64,000 nucleotides of DNA from UBA2108 sp002713215. GTDB lineage: Bacteria; Bacteroidota; Bacteroidia; Flavobacteriales_G; Salibacteraceae. Positions within the stretch are counted from its first letter, which is position 1. Every line of letters begins with the position of its first letter. Both the position numbers and the translations under genes were made by a program. Shown in pieces: positions 27,247-35,731 of the stretch. A model generated the notes under the pieces. That model saw only the letters and a program-made list of their open reading frames with translations. It ran no database searches and was not told the origin of the DNA. Location of the stretch: the NCBI GenBank assembly GCA_937891015.1, contig CALAPY010000061.1:50044-114043 (forward strand). Reading direction: 5' to 3'.

Positions 27247-28038
27247 ATGGATGTAATTCAAAAGCTTCAGAGAAAGCTTGACTTAATTGAAATGTATTCT
27301 GTCACTAAAAAAACAGGAGTTACAGGATTGGAAGACTTTTCCAGTAAATTACTAAATGTTGAGTCGAAATACAATTTGAATCAGTTAAATGCACTCATAG
27401 ACAGAGTTGACAGCGTAATAGAAGGACTTCCGCAGTATATTACAAGTGTTCCAAAGTTTACGGGTGATGATTATCTGATGAATGAGGAATTTTATAATAG
27501 TGAGGGGTATGATCTTTACCCTCAGGAGCTTTTTAGTGACTCATCCGAGGTTAGAGACAGTTATGTTCAGGAAAGAGAAAAAAATAGCTTGTTAAAGCTA
27601 AAAGAGGGACTTGAGAAATTTGTTGCGCATCGAGAGAAGAACTCTCTAGTAAGACCAATTAATAAAGGATCAAAATTGAATTATCTAGCATATCAACGTT
27701 CTGGCAAGTATAAACCGTATGAGCTAAAAAAGCTGCACGAACTATTGTTACAGGAACAATTAATTGATCCTTCTACCGACGTAAACCATTTTCTAGAATA
27801 TTGGAATGATAAGAAGGAGGTTAAGCTCAATTGGCTGGGTTATCAGTACGAGTTCAAATACTTAATTAATAGGTTAATTGATATTGAGTTTATATCTCCT
27901 GCAAAGAACAAGTGGAAAATAGCAGAGGCCCGAACTTTATTTGACGGCCTTCCAAGCAAGCCTAATGCCTTTAATTCCAACATTGAAAACCAATCTACAA
28001 GTCGAGTTAGAAGAATAATTGCAAAGATTCGACATTAG
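27247..28038 (+). CDS. Island hypothetical protein with an internal repeat
   Basis: Starts six bases after the integrase stop, so co-transcribed. The protein is charged and helical. Two related segments, KLNYLAYQRSGKY and KLNWLGYQYEFKY, each followed by a leucine-rich helix and an acidic LID/ID-F segment, indicate a duplicated module about 60 residues long. The module weakly recalls the I-W-G-S...L..L...G.I pattern of RteC-like proteins that act in excision of Bacteroides conjugative transposons. Role in integration or excision control is inferred from position only. Confidence 0.6.
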   Translation: MDVIQKLQRKLDLIEMYSVTKKTGVTGLEDFSSKLLNVESKYNLNQLNALIDRVDSVIEGLPQYITSVPKFTGDDYLMNEEFYNSEGYDLYPQELFSDSSEVRDSYVQEREKNSLLKLKEGLEKFVAHREKNSLVRPINKGSKLNYLAYQRSGKYKPYELKKLHELLLQEQLIDPSTDVNHFLEYWNDKKEVKLNWLGYQYEFKYLINRLIDIEFISPAKNKWKIAEARTLFDGLPSKPNAFNSNIENQSTSRVRRIIAKIRH

Positions 28039-28255
28039 TTCCCTGTTATTGCCCTGCAGGGTGTCAATTAAAGATTTCAATTTTTTCCCAATACTCCAAC
28101 GTAACCTCAGGCTATATCTATAAGGTATCGAAAACGACCCTGTCAAGCACCCTGCAACACAGTTTAAGTACTTCATAACGTTTCAAAATAGACTGAGTTT
28201 TACATGGTCGATTTGCGCAAAGAACGACGATTTGTTAATTTAATTCTTAATTAAA

Positions 28256-28453
28256 ATGAACTCGTTTAAATTTTTAAACTCTGACAAGGCAGCGGAGTTT
28301 TTAGGCATAAAAAAATCAACCTTATATAAACTAACTTCTGAAAGGAAAATCCCATTCTACAAGCCCTCAGGTAAACTAATTCTATTCAAAGAAGCTGAAC
28401 TGGAAAAGTGGATTGAAAATTCTAAAAAGGATCAGTTATGGGGGTTTCAATAG
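28256..28453 (+). CDS. Excisionase-like helix-turn-helix protein (HTH_17)
   Basis: A 65-residue MerR/excisionase-type winged helix: FLNSDKAAEFLGIKKSTLYKLTSERKIPFYKPSGKLILFKEAELEKWI. This is the classic DNA-bending excisionase fold found beside RepA-like genes on Bacteroidota elements. It may direct excision or regulate the downstream ATPase. Its last 16 bases overlap the next gene, indicating translational coupling. Confidence 0.88.
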   Translation: MNSFKFLNSDKAAEFLGIKKSTLYKLTSERKIPFYKPSGKLILFKEAELEKWIENSKKDQLWGFQ

Positions 28454-29493
28454 AAAAACAACTGAGAACATATAGCGGTTTAGAGCTATATAATATGGAA
28501 GTTACCGAAATCCCATTCCTTGTAGAAAGACTAATTCCCAAAGGCTTTGTTACAGCATTATCTGCAAGCCCAGGGATAGGCAAAACGACATTTGCTAGAC
28601 AGTTAGCAATCTGTATTGCAACGGGAGAAAAGAAATTTCTGGAGTTTAAAATTTCAGATGATAATAAAAGGAAAGTACTTTACATCACAACCGAGGAAAT
28701 TAAGAACCAGGTTAGTTTTAATTTAAAAGCACAATTTGAACCCAGTAAAAGTGAGGTTGGTTCATTGAAGAACCTTGATGTTCATTTTGAAAACGGCTTA
28801 TATGATAACTCTTCTAAGTTTTCCAATAAGTTAGACCTCCTAATGAATCAAAAACAGTATGATATAGTTGTAATTGATGTGTTTGGAGATGTGTTTGACG
28901 GAAATTCCATGAATAGTTCATTAGATATGAGAAAAGCCGTTAGAGAAATTGAACGCACTATGAGGTTAAATAAATCAACTTGTTTAATCGTTCATCATAA
29001 TAACAAATACACAGGTTCTTCATCCAGACCAAGTTCTGATAATATCCAAGGTGGAGGAGGCTTTGTGCAAAGAGTAAAGTCTGTACTTCAACTTACGGAG
29101 AAAAAAGGCACAGTTAGGTTATACATTACGAAAGCAAATTTTCTTAGGCGAGAAGAATTGGAAAATTACTATGCACTAGAACAAAATGAAAAATCCGGAA
29201 ATTTCAGGATTAAATCGAAAGAATCAATTGAAGTGGATAAACCAATTAGTTCGGACGAATTTCATCTCAGTAATTTACGGTCACAGTTAATTTCCAAAAG
29301 AGGACTATCAAACGGTGAATTACTATCTGAAATTTTAAAAGTAAGAAATCCCAGAGCTAGGAAAGGTCAGTACTATGCATCTACTACTGCAAAGACTTAT
29401 CGAGAGAAATTTAAAGGTGTTCTTTTCATTGAGGAGGAGGAAGGCACTTGGGAAATACGCACAAATACCTCTTCTCCTATAAAAGCCAAATAA
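28438..29493 (+). CDS. RepA-like AAA/RecA-fold ATPase
   Basis: An ATPase of 351 residues with Walker A SASPGIGKTT (42-51), a Walker B strand (DIVVIDVFGD) and a conserved VHHNNK segment. This pattern is that of the AAA_25/RepA helicase group, hexameric DNA helicases that start replication of plasmids and satellites. The C-terminal part is a small basic domain. Its neighbours (excisionase-like HTH upstream, a hairpin-rich gap downstream) fit a replication module of the excised island. No primase domain is seen. Confidence 0.82.
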   Translation: MGVSIEKQLRTYSGLELYNMEVTEIPFLVERLIPKGFVTALSASPGIGKTTFARQLAICIATGEKKFLEFKISDDNKRKVLYITTEEIKNQVSFNLKAQFEPSKSEVGSLKNLDVHFENGLYDNSSKFSNKLDLLMNQKQYDIVVIDVFGDVFDGNSMNSSLDMRKAVREIERTMRLNKSTCLIVHHNNKYTGSSSRPSSDNIQGGGGFVQRVKSVLQLTEKKGTVRLYITKANFLRREELENYYALEQNEKSGNFRIKSKESIEVDKPISSDEFHLSNLRSQLISKRGLSNGELLSEILKVRNPRARKGQYYASTTAKTYREKFKGVLFIEEEEGTWEIRTNTSSPIKAK

Positions 29494-29513
29494 TTAAACA
29501 AGTCCAAAAGTCC

Positions 29514-29547
29514 AAGTCCATATACCCCTTTAGGGGTATGGACTTTT
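29514..29547 (+). terminator. Hairpin terminator after the RepA-like gene
   Basis: TACCCC/GGGGTA stem with TTTA loop, extended past a two-base bulge by AAGTCCA/TGGACTT, followed by TTTTG. It lies 20 bases after the stop codon at 29493. Confidence 0.6.
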
Positions 29548-29577
29548 GTTATTATTAAAGAATCACATAATAGGTTG

Positions 29578-29647
29578 GACCAGTATCCGTCTAGAGATGC
29601 TTACTGGTCGATGAGTTTACCGCCGAAATGAGGGTATCCCCTCATTT
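29578..29647. other. Structured intergenic region, candidate replication origin
   Basis: Contains the inverted repeat GACCAGTA/TACTGGTC (29578-29585 and 29602-29609) with a 16-base loop, then a second hairpin AAATGAGGG/CCCTCATTT (29626-29634 and 29639-29647). With the terminator at 29514 this makes three stem-loops in about 130 bases just downstream of a helicase gene. Origin function is inference; the second hairpin followed by T-rich sequence could also be a terminator. Confidence 0.4.
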
Positions 29648-29701
29648 TGTCTTAAAATGACAACCTTCTGCCATTGACTTTGAATTCAAGGGTTTAGATT
29701 T

Positions 29702-31441
29702 GTGCAGGTAGTCCAGTATCAGAGCAATATGAGTTTGAAGGAAATACTCATGGTTATTAACAATTCCAGATTTAAAATTCGAATTTGGATGATTGCTGTA
29801 AGCATTTTGCCTGCTTTAACAATCTACATGATACTTGCGGGATTTTTGGATGAACAAAATATTTTTTCGTACTTAGATGAAAGGTATTCTAAGCAATACG
29901 TTAATTTTTATTCTGGAAGGTCTGAAGGGTTCTATCATTCAATAGGCCATGTACTTGATTCTAACTTATCAAGTTTTAAACCAGAGAATAACATCGATGG
30001 AAGTTCAGATATAGACCTGAAATTGAGAGTTCATAACGAACCAACCTCTGGAAGCACGCAAAATATATTTAAAGTTCTCAGTGATAATAATTCTTTTGGC
30101 TTAGTCCAAGAGGAACACGTTCGAAATAAAGTAATACTAACGGAGAGAATTGAGGTTGTTTCCCCACTATATATGGAAAGACTGCATATCCTTTATAGGA
30201 AAGACAAATTTTTTGAAGTTTTCAAGGAAAGCCAGGGGCCTCCAGAAAGATCGTTAATCCTGTCCACCAATTCTTCCAATCAAGCTTTACGTTTCATAAA
30301 GAACAGTAGAATTGGCACTGGCCCTATTGGCAGTGGAACTAGGGAGGTTGTAAATTACCTTCTAGATGAGCTTGCAGAACAGTATCAAAGGGAAAATCAA
30401 AATAAAAGTTTCATTAGTTATTCAAACATAGAGTACTTGTCGTTTGATGAAGGGTTAAAAAAATTATCCAGTGGAGACTCAATTCAAATTCTATTTGCCA
30501 TGATAGGCGCACCAATGAGCTCTGCTTCACGTCTATTAGATACTAATAAAAACATCGGAATGGCACATGTTACCCCTTCACTTATAAGAAACATTTCAGA
30601 AACTTCTGGGAATTTTTATAGAATTACTAATTTTAATAACAAGTACGATTTCGGGGAAGAAAGAATATCTACCATTGGCTCCTATTGCTATTTAATTGCA
30701 AACAAGAATGTATCACAAGTTAAGACGGAAAAGATTCTAAGACTTCTGGACTTGGAATATTTAAAGGATCAGCTTAAATCCGAGGGTAACATTGATAGTA
30801 CGGTACAATTTCAGTTAAATGAAGTTGATTTTTTAAGCATTTATGAAACACTTCACAGACAGGACTTCTGGGAACTAACAAAAAACGCTGGCTTATTTAT
30901 TTTCTCATTTATTGTTTCCTGGGTGGCTTTTGTTAATTTTTTCCTATACCTAATCTCCGAATACAAACAAATTAGATTTTTCAAGAGAATTAATAGTATC
31001 TCCACTCAAGCCTTAGTAGGAACCTTTGAACAAAAAACACGCAAGGGCTACAATTCCAAAAATTCAAAGTTCAATTTAGAACTTGTGGAGTCCGAAACTC
31101 ATAAAGGTATTATTGTACCCAAGGAAAATGATACTAGCAGCGAAGAATCATTAAGGGAGATTATAAAGGCAATTAATGGTTTATTTATGGTAAGTAACGA
31201 TTTACATTTAGACTATTCGACTGGCGGTGTAATTGATGCTCACCACAAGTATTTGAGCGAGTTAATTAATAAATCCAGGGAAAGTTTAAGAAAAAAGCTT
31301 GTACAGCACTTAAATGAAATGTTAGAAAGTGGGTACTCAATATCCAGAGATATACTGACAAAATATTACTCTGGAGGGTTCTTGAGTGCAGATGGATACC
31401 AATTTTTGATGAATAAATTAAGTATTGATACTAAGAGTTAA
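29702..31441 (+). CDS. Membrane-anchored protein with TAXI/TRAP solute-binding-like domain
   Basis: Residues 28-47 form a transmembrane helix; residues ~60-360 look like a TAXI-type (NMT1-like) solute-binding fold: GRSEGFYHSIGHVLD (compare GGxxGxYYxxG), NSFGLVQEE, VVSPLYMERLHILYRKD, RIGTGPIGSGTREV, and LSFDEGLKKLSSGDS with MIGAPM. A second helix (397-418) is followed by a cytoplasmic tail of about 160 residues. TAXI proteins normally serve TRAP transporters, but no transporter subunit is nearby. The two-helix layout suggests a sensor with an outside ligand domain. Start codon shown is GTG; an internal ATG at 29729 is also possible. Confidence 0.6.
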   Translation: MQVVQYQSNMSLKEILMVINNSRFKIRIWMIAVSILPALTIYMILAGFLDEQNIFSYLDERYSKQYVNFYSGRSEGFYHSIGHVLDSNLSSFKPENNIDGSSDIDLKLRVHNEPTSGSTQNIFKVLSDNNSFGLVQEEHVRNKVILTERIEVVSPLYMERLHILYRKDKFFEVFKESQGPPERSLILSTNSSNQALRFIKNSRIGTGPIGSGTREVVNYLLDELAEQYQRENQNKSFISYSNIEYLSFDEGLKKLSSGDSIQILFAMIGAPMSSASRLLDTNKNIGMAHVTPSLIRNISETSGNFYRITNFNNKYDFGEERISTIGSYCYLIANKNVSQVKTEKILRLLDLEYLKDQLKSEGNIDSTVQFQLNEVDFLSIYETLHRQDFWELTKNAGLFIFSFIVSWVAFVNFFLYLISEYKQIRFFKRINSISTQALVGTFEQKTRKGYNSKNSKFNLELVESETHKGIIVPKENDTSSEESLREIIKAINGLFMVSNDLHLDYSTGGVIDAHHKYLSELINKSRESLRKKLVQHLNEMLESGYSISRDILTKYYSGGFLSADGYQFLMNKLSIDTKS

Positions 31442-31677
31442 TATCGAGTGAAAATAAGCTTGATCAAATTCTTACAATTCTTGGCCTGCATTTAATCTAA
31501 TTAAAAGAGTAATTAATCTCCTGATTTCTTAATGAGTCAATCTTGCTCTGATTTATTTTAAACAGAAATCTAATATAGATTGAACGAACCGACCACCTAA
31601 TCAAACCACCCCCACTAATCTAGGGGGAAGTTCGGATACTCCCCATTCATTTATTCATTAATTAAATCATTACAACT

Positions 31678-32028
31678 ATGGTAAAAATAGTAGGCTTTAA
31701 AAGCTATGAAAATTCGGAAGGAGAAGAGTTCTTTGGACTTGTACTTCAGGGAGGCGTAGAACTTGTAAAATCAGAGGATACAGGGCGGTATTATGCTACT
31801 GCCAAACAATCGACTATTTCTTCAACATTCACAGAAGAAGTATGCAAATCAGTAATTGGTCAGGACTTACCAGGAAGGATTGTCAAAACTCCTTGTGAAC
31901 CCTTTGAGTATACAATTCAAAAAACAGGAGAAGTAGTAACCTTAGAACACAGATGGGAATATCGTGAAGATGAACCTTCAATGGAATCTCAGGTCTTTGG
32001 AACCACTAAAAGCAAAGAAATTATTTAA
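31678..32028 (+). CDS. Small island protein of unknown function
   Basis: A 116-residue acidic protein with strands around FKSYENSEGEEFFGLVL and ATAKQSTISSTF. No motif recognised. It is separated from the ATPase gene by a terminator-like hairpin at 32031-32052; the same pair of a small protein and a RecA-like ATPase occurs on other Bacteroidota phages and islands as I recall, so a DNA-binding partner role is possible. Confidence 0.6.
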   Translation: MVKIVGFKSYENSEGEEFFGLVLQGGVELVKSEDTGRYYATAKQSTISSTFTEEVCKSVIGQDLPGRIVKTPCEPFEYTIQKTGEVVTLEHRWEYREDEPSMESQVFGTTKSKEII

Positions 32029-32030
32029 CT

Positions 32031-32052
32031 AAAGGAGGCATAAGCCTCCTTT
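32031..32052 (+). terminator. Terminator between the small protein and the RecA-like ATPase gene
   Basis: Nine-base stem AAAGGAGGC/GCCTCCTTT, loop ATAA, followed by TTTATTTTA. It ends just 13 bases before the next ATG, so it could also act as an attenuator that limits read-through into the ATPase gene. Confidence 0.65.
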
Positions 32053-32065
32053 TTATTTTACCATT

Positions 32066-32806
32066 ATGAAACTTAGAAAGTCAGAAAGAAAAAGAGTAAA
32101 AATTCGATTAGGTATTCAAGGGCCTTCTGGATCAGGAAAAACCTATGGAGCCTTATTGGTTGCATATGGAATTTGCAATGATTGGTCTAAAATAGCCATA
32201 ATAGATACTGAATCAAACAGTGCAGATTTATATGCTCATTTAGGAGAATATAATGTCTTAAGCATGAGCCAACCTTATTCTCCTGAATCCTATATAGGAG
32301 CAATAGAAATATGCGAAAAAGCAGGTATCGAGGTGATTATTATAGATTCTATAAGCCATGAATGGGAAGGAATTGGGGGTATTCTGGATACTCATGGTAA
32401 AATGACTGGCAATTCCTTTACTAATTGGTCAAAATTGGCCCCCAGACATAACAACTTAGTGGGTCACATATTAAGTAATCCTTGTCATATGATCGTAACC
32501 ATACGTTCCAAACAGGATTACATTTTAACCGAAAGAAATGGCAAAATGATTCCACAGAAGGTCGGTATGAAAGCCATTACTCGTGATGGTCTAGACTACG
32601 AAATGACATTGATGTTTGATCTGGATGCCAACCAATATGTCAAGGTTACTAAGGATAGAACTTCCCATTTTAAAAATAGACCTGAATTTAAGCTCTCCAT
32701 TGGCGTAGGTAAATCAATTGTTAAATGGTGTAATGAACTCCAAGTTAAGAATCATGACACCAAACCAGCCAATTCAACAACTCACAAATTAGGTGCTTCA
32801 AACTGA
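32066..32806 (+). CDS. RecA-fold ATPase, phage Sak4-like
   Basis: A 246-residue ATPase with Walker A GIQGPSGSGKT (17-26), Walker B VIIIDSISHEW and the segment GKMTGNSFTNWSKLAPRHN. This is the RecA-like core of the AAA_24/Sak4-type phage proteins, which promote single-strand DNA annealing with an SSB. It probably serves replication or recombination of the excised island. Lysine-rich N-terminus (KLRKSERKRVKIR). Confidence 0.75.
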   Translation: MKLRKSERKRVKIRLGIQGPSGSGKTYGALLVAYGICNDWSKIAIIDTESNSADLYAHLGEYNVLSMSQPYSPESYIGAIEICEKAGIEVIIIDSISHEWEGIGGILDTHGKMTGNSFTNWSKLAPRHNNLVGHILSNPCHMIVTIRSKQDYILTERNGKMIPQKVGMKAITRDGLDYEMTLMFDLDANQYVKVTKDRTSHFKNRPEFKLSIGVGKSIVKWCNELQVKNHDTKPANSTTHKLGASN

Positions 32807-32823
32807 TTAAACACTAATCCAAT

Positions 32824-33060
32824 ATGCAAGATGACTTTATGGATCGATTCTCCATTTTAATAGTTTCTAAACAGGGTATTAATAGATTATACTGCCCCTT
32901 TAAGGTTGTAGTAATTCGGTCGAATCCCTTAACCATAATTGGAGAGTATTATTTGGTTGATGAAATATCATATGGATACTATCCTATTATCTATTTCAAA
33001 GTCAAAAAAGAGAACATTCCTTCAATTTATTTCAAGATCATTTTCGAGGAAGAGGTTTAA
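32824..33060 (+). CDS. Small island protein, hypothetical
   Basis: A 78-residue frame follows the ATPase stop by 17 bases with the same direction and AT-rich codon use. It is beta-strand-rich (FSILIVSKQ, YCPFKVVVIRSNPLTIIGEYY). No family is recognised. Kept because it is the longest frame in the correct position; a shorter overlapping frame (32939-33151) is less likely. Confidence 0.4.
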   Translation: MQDDFMDRFSILIVSKQGINRLYCPFKVVVIRSNPLTIIGEYYLVDEISYGYYPIIYFKVKKENIPSIYFKIIFEEEV

Positions 33061-33276
33061 CAAGCTATATATCGTTAATTGTCCCAATCAATTCAACACC
33101 AACTCTTATTTTATCTATAGCTTTTTCTGGTTATGCTGTATTTCTTTTTAAGGGTTTTCTTTGAGACGGTTTCCAGTTAAAAAACCACTGAAAGCAAAAT
33201 TCTTGACCAACTTTCTTAGTATTTACGTAAAATTGGTCATAATACTCATGTATTATGACTGATTTGCGTTGCTAAG

Positions 33277-34158
33277 ATGAGATTTGCAATTAATGATTTT
33301 AATGAACGAATAGAAGTTTCGAGGTCTGGTGAAAAAGCACATTGTAGGGGGTGTGGAGCAGTTGTTATAGGAAGAAAAGGGAAAATCCGAAAGGAACATT
33401 GGTATCACCCCAATAAAGATTGTGATTCATGGTATGAACCAATTACAGATTGGCATATATCATGGCAAAACCAATTTCCAGTTGAGAATATTGAAATAGG
33501 AATAGCAGATTCAACAGGAAAAATAGTACACCGTGCTGATATTCTTCTAAACAACAACTTGGTTATAGAGATACAAAATTCTCCGATAAGCATTAAGGAT
33601 ATAGAGAAGCGTGAATCATTTTATGGAAAGAATAATATGATTTGGATTTTAAACGGAAGTACTTTAGCAAGTAATTGCCACCTAGATTCTATTGAGCGTA
33701 CCAATGTAATTGCCATTTATGTAGACTTTTATAAGGGTGGGCTTTCACGGAATTTTGAGAAGATGATGGTAAATGAGGAGCTAATTCTTCCATCTTGCAA
33801 GTATTACGTTGACCGCTACAACTATGAATTTCATCGTCATAAGTTTGATTTTCCACTAAACATTAATTATCAACTTTTGAAAATGAAAATTGAGTCATTT
33901 TTAAAATTGAAACTGAGTTTATACGATGGTCTCTATGACGAAGAAGATTATGCCATTAATTCACATGTATACAACGATAGATGTCTAGAAGCAATTGAAT
34001 TGAAAAAAATGAATTGGAGGAAGTTTATTGATCAAATGAAATTTCCTGTATTCTTTGATAACCTTAATGGTCTACCACTAGATAGGTTATACTGGTATCA
34101 GGAAAATAGAATTGTCAAAAAGGAGAGATTTCTAAACAAGTATCTACAATACACCTAA
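33277..34158 (+). CDS. CoiA-like nuclease
   Basis: The N-terminus has a zinc site (Cys23, Cys26, His41/44, Cys49) and the fragment RKEHWYHP, followed by a nuclease core: HRADILLNNNLVIEIQNSPIS (Asp88, Glu98, Gln100), the PD-(D/E)xK variant seen in CoiA competence proteins. CoiA proteins help transformation in Gram-positives; in Bacteroidota they more often sit in mobile elements. Immediately upstream of the protease gene (11 bases apart), so it may be part of the same defence operon. Confidence 0.78.
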   Translation: MRFAINDFNERIEVSRSGEKAHCRGCGAVVIGRKGKIRKEHWYHPNKDCDSWYEPITDWHISWQNQFPVENIEIGIADSTGKIVHRADILLNNNLVIEIQNSPISIKDIEKRESFYGKNNMIWILNGSTLASNCHLDSIERTNVIAIYVDFYKGGLSRNFEKMMVNEELILPSCKYYVDRYNYEFHRHKFDFPLNINYQLLKMKIESFLKLKLSLYDGLYDEEDYAINSHVYNDRCLEAIELKKMNWRKFIDQMKFPVFFDNLNGLPLDRLYWYQENRIVKKERFLNKYLQYT

Positions 34159-34169
34159 AATGAAAGTTT

Positions 34170-34958
34170 ATGAAACCAAGAGAAGTAAATATTGACCCTC
34201 TCTCATATTGTGCTATACCATTAGAAATGTATTTTTCAGAAACTAATCAAAAACTAGCCGATGGTTCAGGTTTTATATATGTGAATGATAATAACAATTT
34301 CTTGATTACGAATTGGCATAATGTAACCGGATTAGACCCAACAACGCATAAGCCACTAGGAGCACATGGAGGTACGCCAGACATGCTTAAATTAAAACTT
34401 TTGGTACAAACTAAACCTTTTATCAAGTGGAAGAGTTTTGGGATTAGCCTTTATGAAAACAAAGAAAAACAATGGATTGAGCATCCTGTACATAAAGAAA
34501 AGGTAGATGTAATAGCCTTAAAAATAACAACTTCTATCCTAGATGATAGTTTAGTTAGGCCAATTAATAATAATGAGTTTGAGAACTTCAAATTACAAGT
34601 TTCAGATGACGTATTTATTCTAGGGTTTCCCTACCGTTTAAAGGGAGGCGGAAATTTTCCAATTTGGAAACGAGGTAGTGTAGCTACTGAACCTGATTTG
34701 GAATTGGATGGTCTTCCTAAGTTACTCGTTGATACTGCAAGCAGACCCGGTATGTCAGGTTCTCTGGTAATTTATCGTCGAACTGGCTTGCATGGTCTCG
34801 ATAATGGAATGCCCACTGATGAAACCATTATTGGAAATATTCAAGGGTTTGTCGGAATTTATTCTGGTAGGATTCAAGGAAAGTCAAGCCATGATGCGCA
34901 GCTTGGAATTGTCTGGAAGGCAAGTGTAATAGATGAAATAATTAAAAGCTCAGAATAA
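34170..34958 (+). CDS. Trypsin-like serine protease
   Basis: A cytoplasmic S1-type protease (no signal peptide) of 262 residues. Likely triad: His50 in LITNWHNVTG, Asp113 in KVDVIALKI, Ser196 in RPGMSGSLV (GxSG). The sequence between His and Asp is long, as in defence-associated trypsin-like proteases. In AVAST type I systems a trypsin-like protease is encoded beside a STAND NTPase; here two genes separate it from the NTPase by only 83 bases plus one small gene. It may be the effector that cuts cell proteins when phage is sensed. Confidence 0.82.
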   Translation: MKPREVNIDPLSYCAIPLEMYFSETNQKLADGSGFIYVNDNNNFLITNWHNVTGLDPTTHKPLGAHGGTPDMLKLKLLVQTKPFIKWKSFGISLYENKEKQWIEHPVHKEKVDVIALKITTSILDDSLVRPINNNEFENFKLQVSDDVFILGFPYRLKGGGNFPIWKRGSVATEPDLELDGLPKLLVDTASRPGMSGSLVIYRRTGLHGLDNGMPTDETIIGNIQGFVGIYSGRIQGKSSHDAQLGIVWKASVIDEIIKSSE

Positions 34959-35041
34959 GTATATTTCTAACTTAAAACTTGGTGTAGATCTCTTTGTGGG
35001 CTTCGTGTGGATAGTCAATCACCATTGGAAATATTCTATTT

Positions 35042-35731
35042 TTGAGTATGCCACATCCTGGAGGAAGTTCAACAACTGCTGGCGTTATGTATCAAAATTG
35101 GTTTTTGGCACTTCAACTTTCCTATGCATTTTTTGAACCCAGTATGGACATATTCCCGGAAGCATTAAGATCTAAAACCGTAATAGTTGATGACATTGCT
35201 ATTCGCAGGGGTAACCAAGAAATATACAATAGTGTAAAATATCAAGCTCCTGGTAATGTTCGCCATTGGTCGATGGGGAATTTGAAAAGCGAGAACATTC
35301 TTGACGATTTTAAGAAACAACATGAAGCAACACCGTTGGCAGAAATTTACTTGGTATCAGAGTGTGGTTGTTACCTTTTCTCAGAGGTATTTAATAGGGC
35401 AAAAAATGCAACCGGACAAGATATACAAGAAGAATTAGGTAGTAAACATGCTATAAGACTTTGGGACGAAGTCAAACATGCTTTAGGGTATAATGATCTA
35501 AAACTAATTCAATTTGCAAAACAAGTTTACTGTAAAACTCTCCCATTAGAGGAGATTAAATACCTGATTAAGCATAGGTTTTCGCATTTGGTTAAAGGAA
35601 CAATAATAGAGGATACTTTATTTTCAATAGCCATGGAAGCATCAAGTAACAAGACACTGATGAATAAACAAAAACTCAATGATTTATTCAAGCAACATTC
35701 CATAATTTTAAACTATCATGAAAGCTCCTAG
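35042..35731 (+). CDS. DUF4297/Cap4-like nuclease-domain protein
   Basis: Opens with GGSSTTAGVMYQNWFLAL, the GG-x-T-x-x-G-x-x-YQ start of DUF4297 (Cap4-like dsDNA nuclease) domains. Then VIVDDIAIR (Asp50/51) and YNSVKYQAP (Lys66) form the D...xxK part of a PD-(D/E)xK site; Glu40 may complete it. The C-terminal half is helical. It overlaps the STAND NTPase gene by 14 bases, so the two are translationally coupled. A split module in place of the fused DUF4297-STAND of AVAST type III is the simplest reading. Confidence 0.5.
   Translation: MSMPHPGGSSTTAGVMYQNWFLALQLSYAFFEPSMDIFPEALRSKTVIVDDIAIRRGNQEIYNSVKYQAPGNVRHWSMGNLKSENILDDFKKQHEATPLAEIYLVSECGCYLFSEVFNRAKNATGQDIQEELGSKHAIRLWDEVKHALGYNDLKLIQFAKQVYCKTLPLEEIKYLIKHRFSHLVKGTIIEDTLFSIAMEASSNKTLMNKQKLNDLFKQHSIILNYHESS

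Noticed and set aside
29501..29520. Short tandem AGTCCA repeats as possible iterons
   Set aside because: Only three short copies with uneven spacing, and part of them forms the terminator stem; too few for an iteron array.
32939..33151. Alternative 70-codon frame downstream of the Sak4-like gene
   Set aside because: Overlaps the better-placed 78-codon frame; its translation is less protein-like.
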